5,520 nt of DNA from an uncultured Prevotellaceae bacterium. GTDB taxonomy: Bacteria; Bacteroidota; Bacteroidia; Bacteroidales; Bacteroidaceae. Positions 5,519 to 5,520 of this stretch are shown here, one piece after another. Position 1 is the stretch's first letter. Each line of letters starts with the position of its first letter. The notes beneath the pieces are model-generated. The model was not told where the DNA came from, made no database searches, and was given only the letters and a program-made list of their open reading frames with translations. The stretch lies in assembly GCA_937891085.1 (NCBI GenBank), contig CALAEY010000098.1:1-5520 (forward strand), given 5' to 3'. The position numbers were made by a program, and so were the translations under genes.

Positions 5519-5520
5519 TA

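Overview
The window reads as chromosomal DNA from a member of the Bacteroidales, most likely Prevotella/Segatella or a close relative. The evidence is two Bacteroidetes-type promoters (TAnnTTTG boxes running on into GCA), A/T-rich translation starts without a clear Shine-Dalgarno sequence, and gene content typical of gut, rumen or oral Bacteroidales. The genus is inference; no marker gene is present.

Layout. Positions 1-75 hold a promoter region built on an inverted repeat, with a TATCTTTGC box facing outward on each strand. A single gene follows (76-1281): an exported papain-fold cysteine peptidase of the bleomycin hydrolase/aminopeptidase C type. The 225-base gap after it contains a six-unit heptamer tandem repeat related to TTTAGGG, a strong intrinsic terminator, a near-consensus Bacteroidetes promoter and a short leader with a GAAA-capped hairpin. 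Next is a tight three-gene operon (1507-5135) with intergenic gaps of 6 and 2 bases: etfB, etfA and a long (567 aa) acyl-CoA dehydrogenase, closed by a second terminator. The right end (5224-5520) carries a convergent minus-strand reading frame that I do not recognise. It seems to continue upstream in another frame and may be a frameshifted gene.

How the genes work together. EtfB and EtfA form the flavin heterodimer that exchanges electrons with acyl-CoA dehydrogenases, and the third gene supplies that dehydrogenase. Both Etf subunits carry motifs that I associate with the anaerobic, electron-bifurcating ETFs of clostridia (DRAFAGADT and DGDTAQVGP in EtfB; RPAFGGNI and HRPQMATVR in EtfA), not with the mitochondrial type. 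The operon may therefore couple NADH-dependent reduction of an enoyl-CoA to ferredoxin reduction. The dehydrogenase is much longer than clostridial butyryl-CoA dehydrogenase, so its substrate is open. The peptidase gene is a separate transcription unit with no evident functional link.

I see no mobile element, CRISPR array, tRNA or rRNA. The most unusual items are the predicted bifurcating Etf with a long dehydrogenase, the broken or frameshifted minus-strand gene, and the telomere-like heptamer array. None of these is clear evidence of a new biological system.
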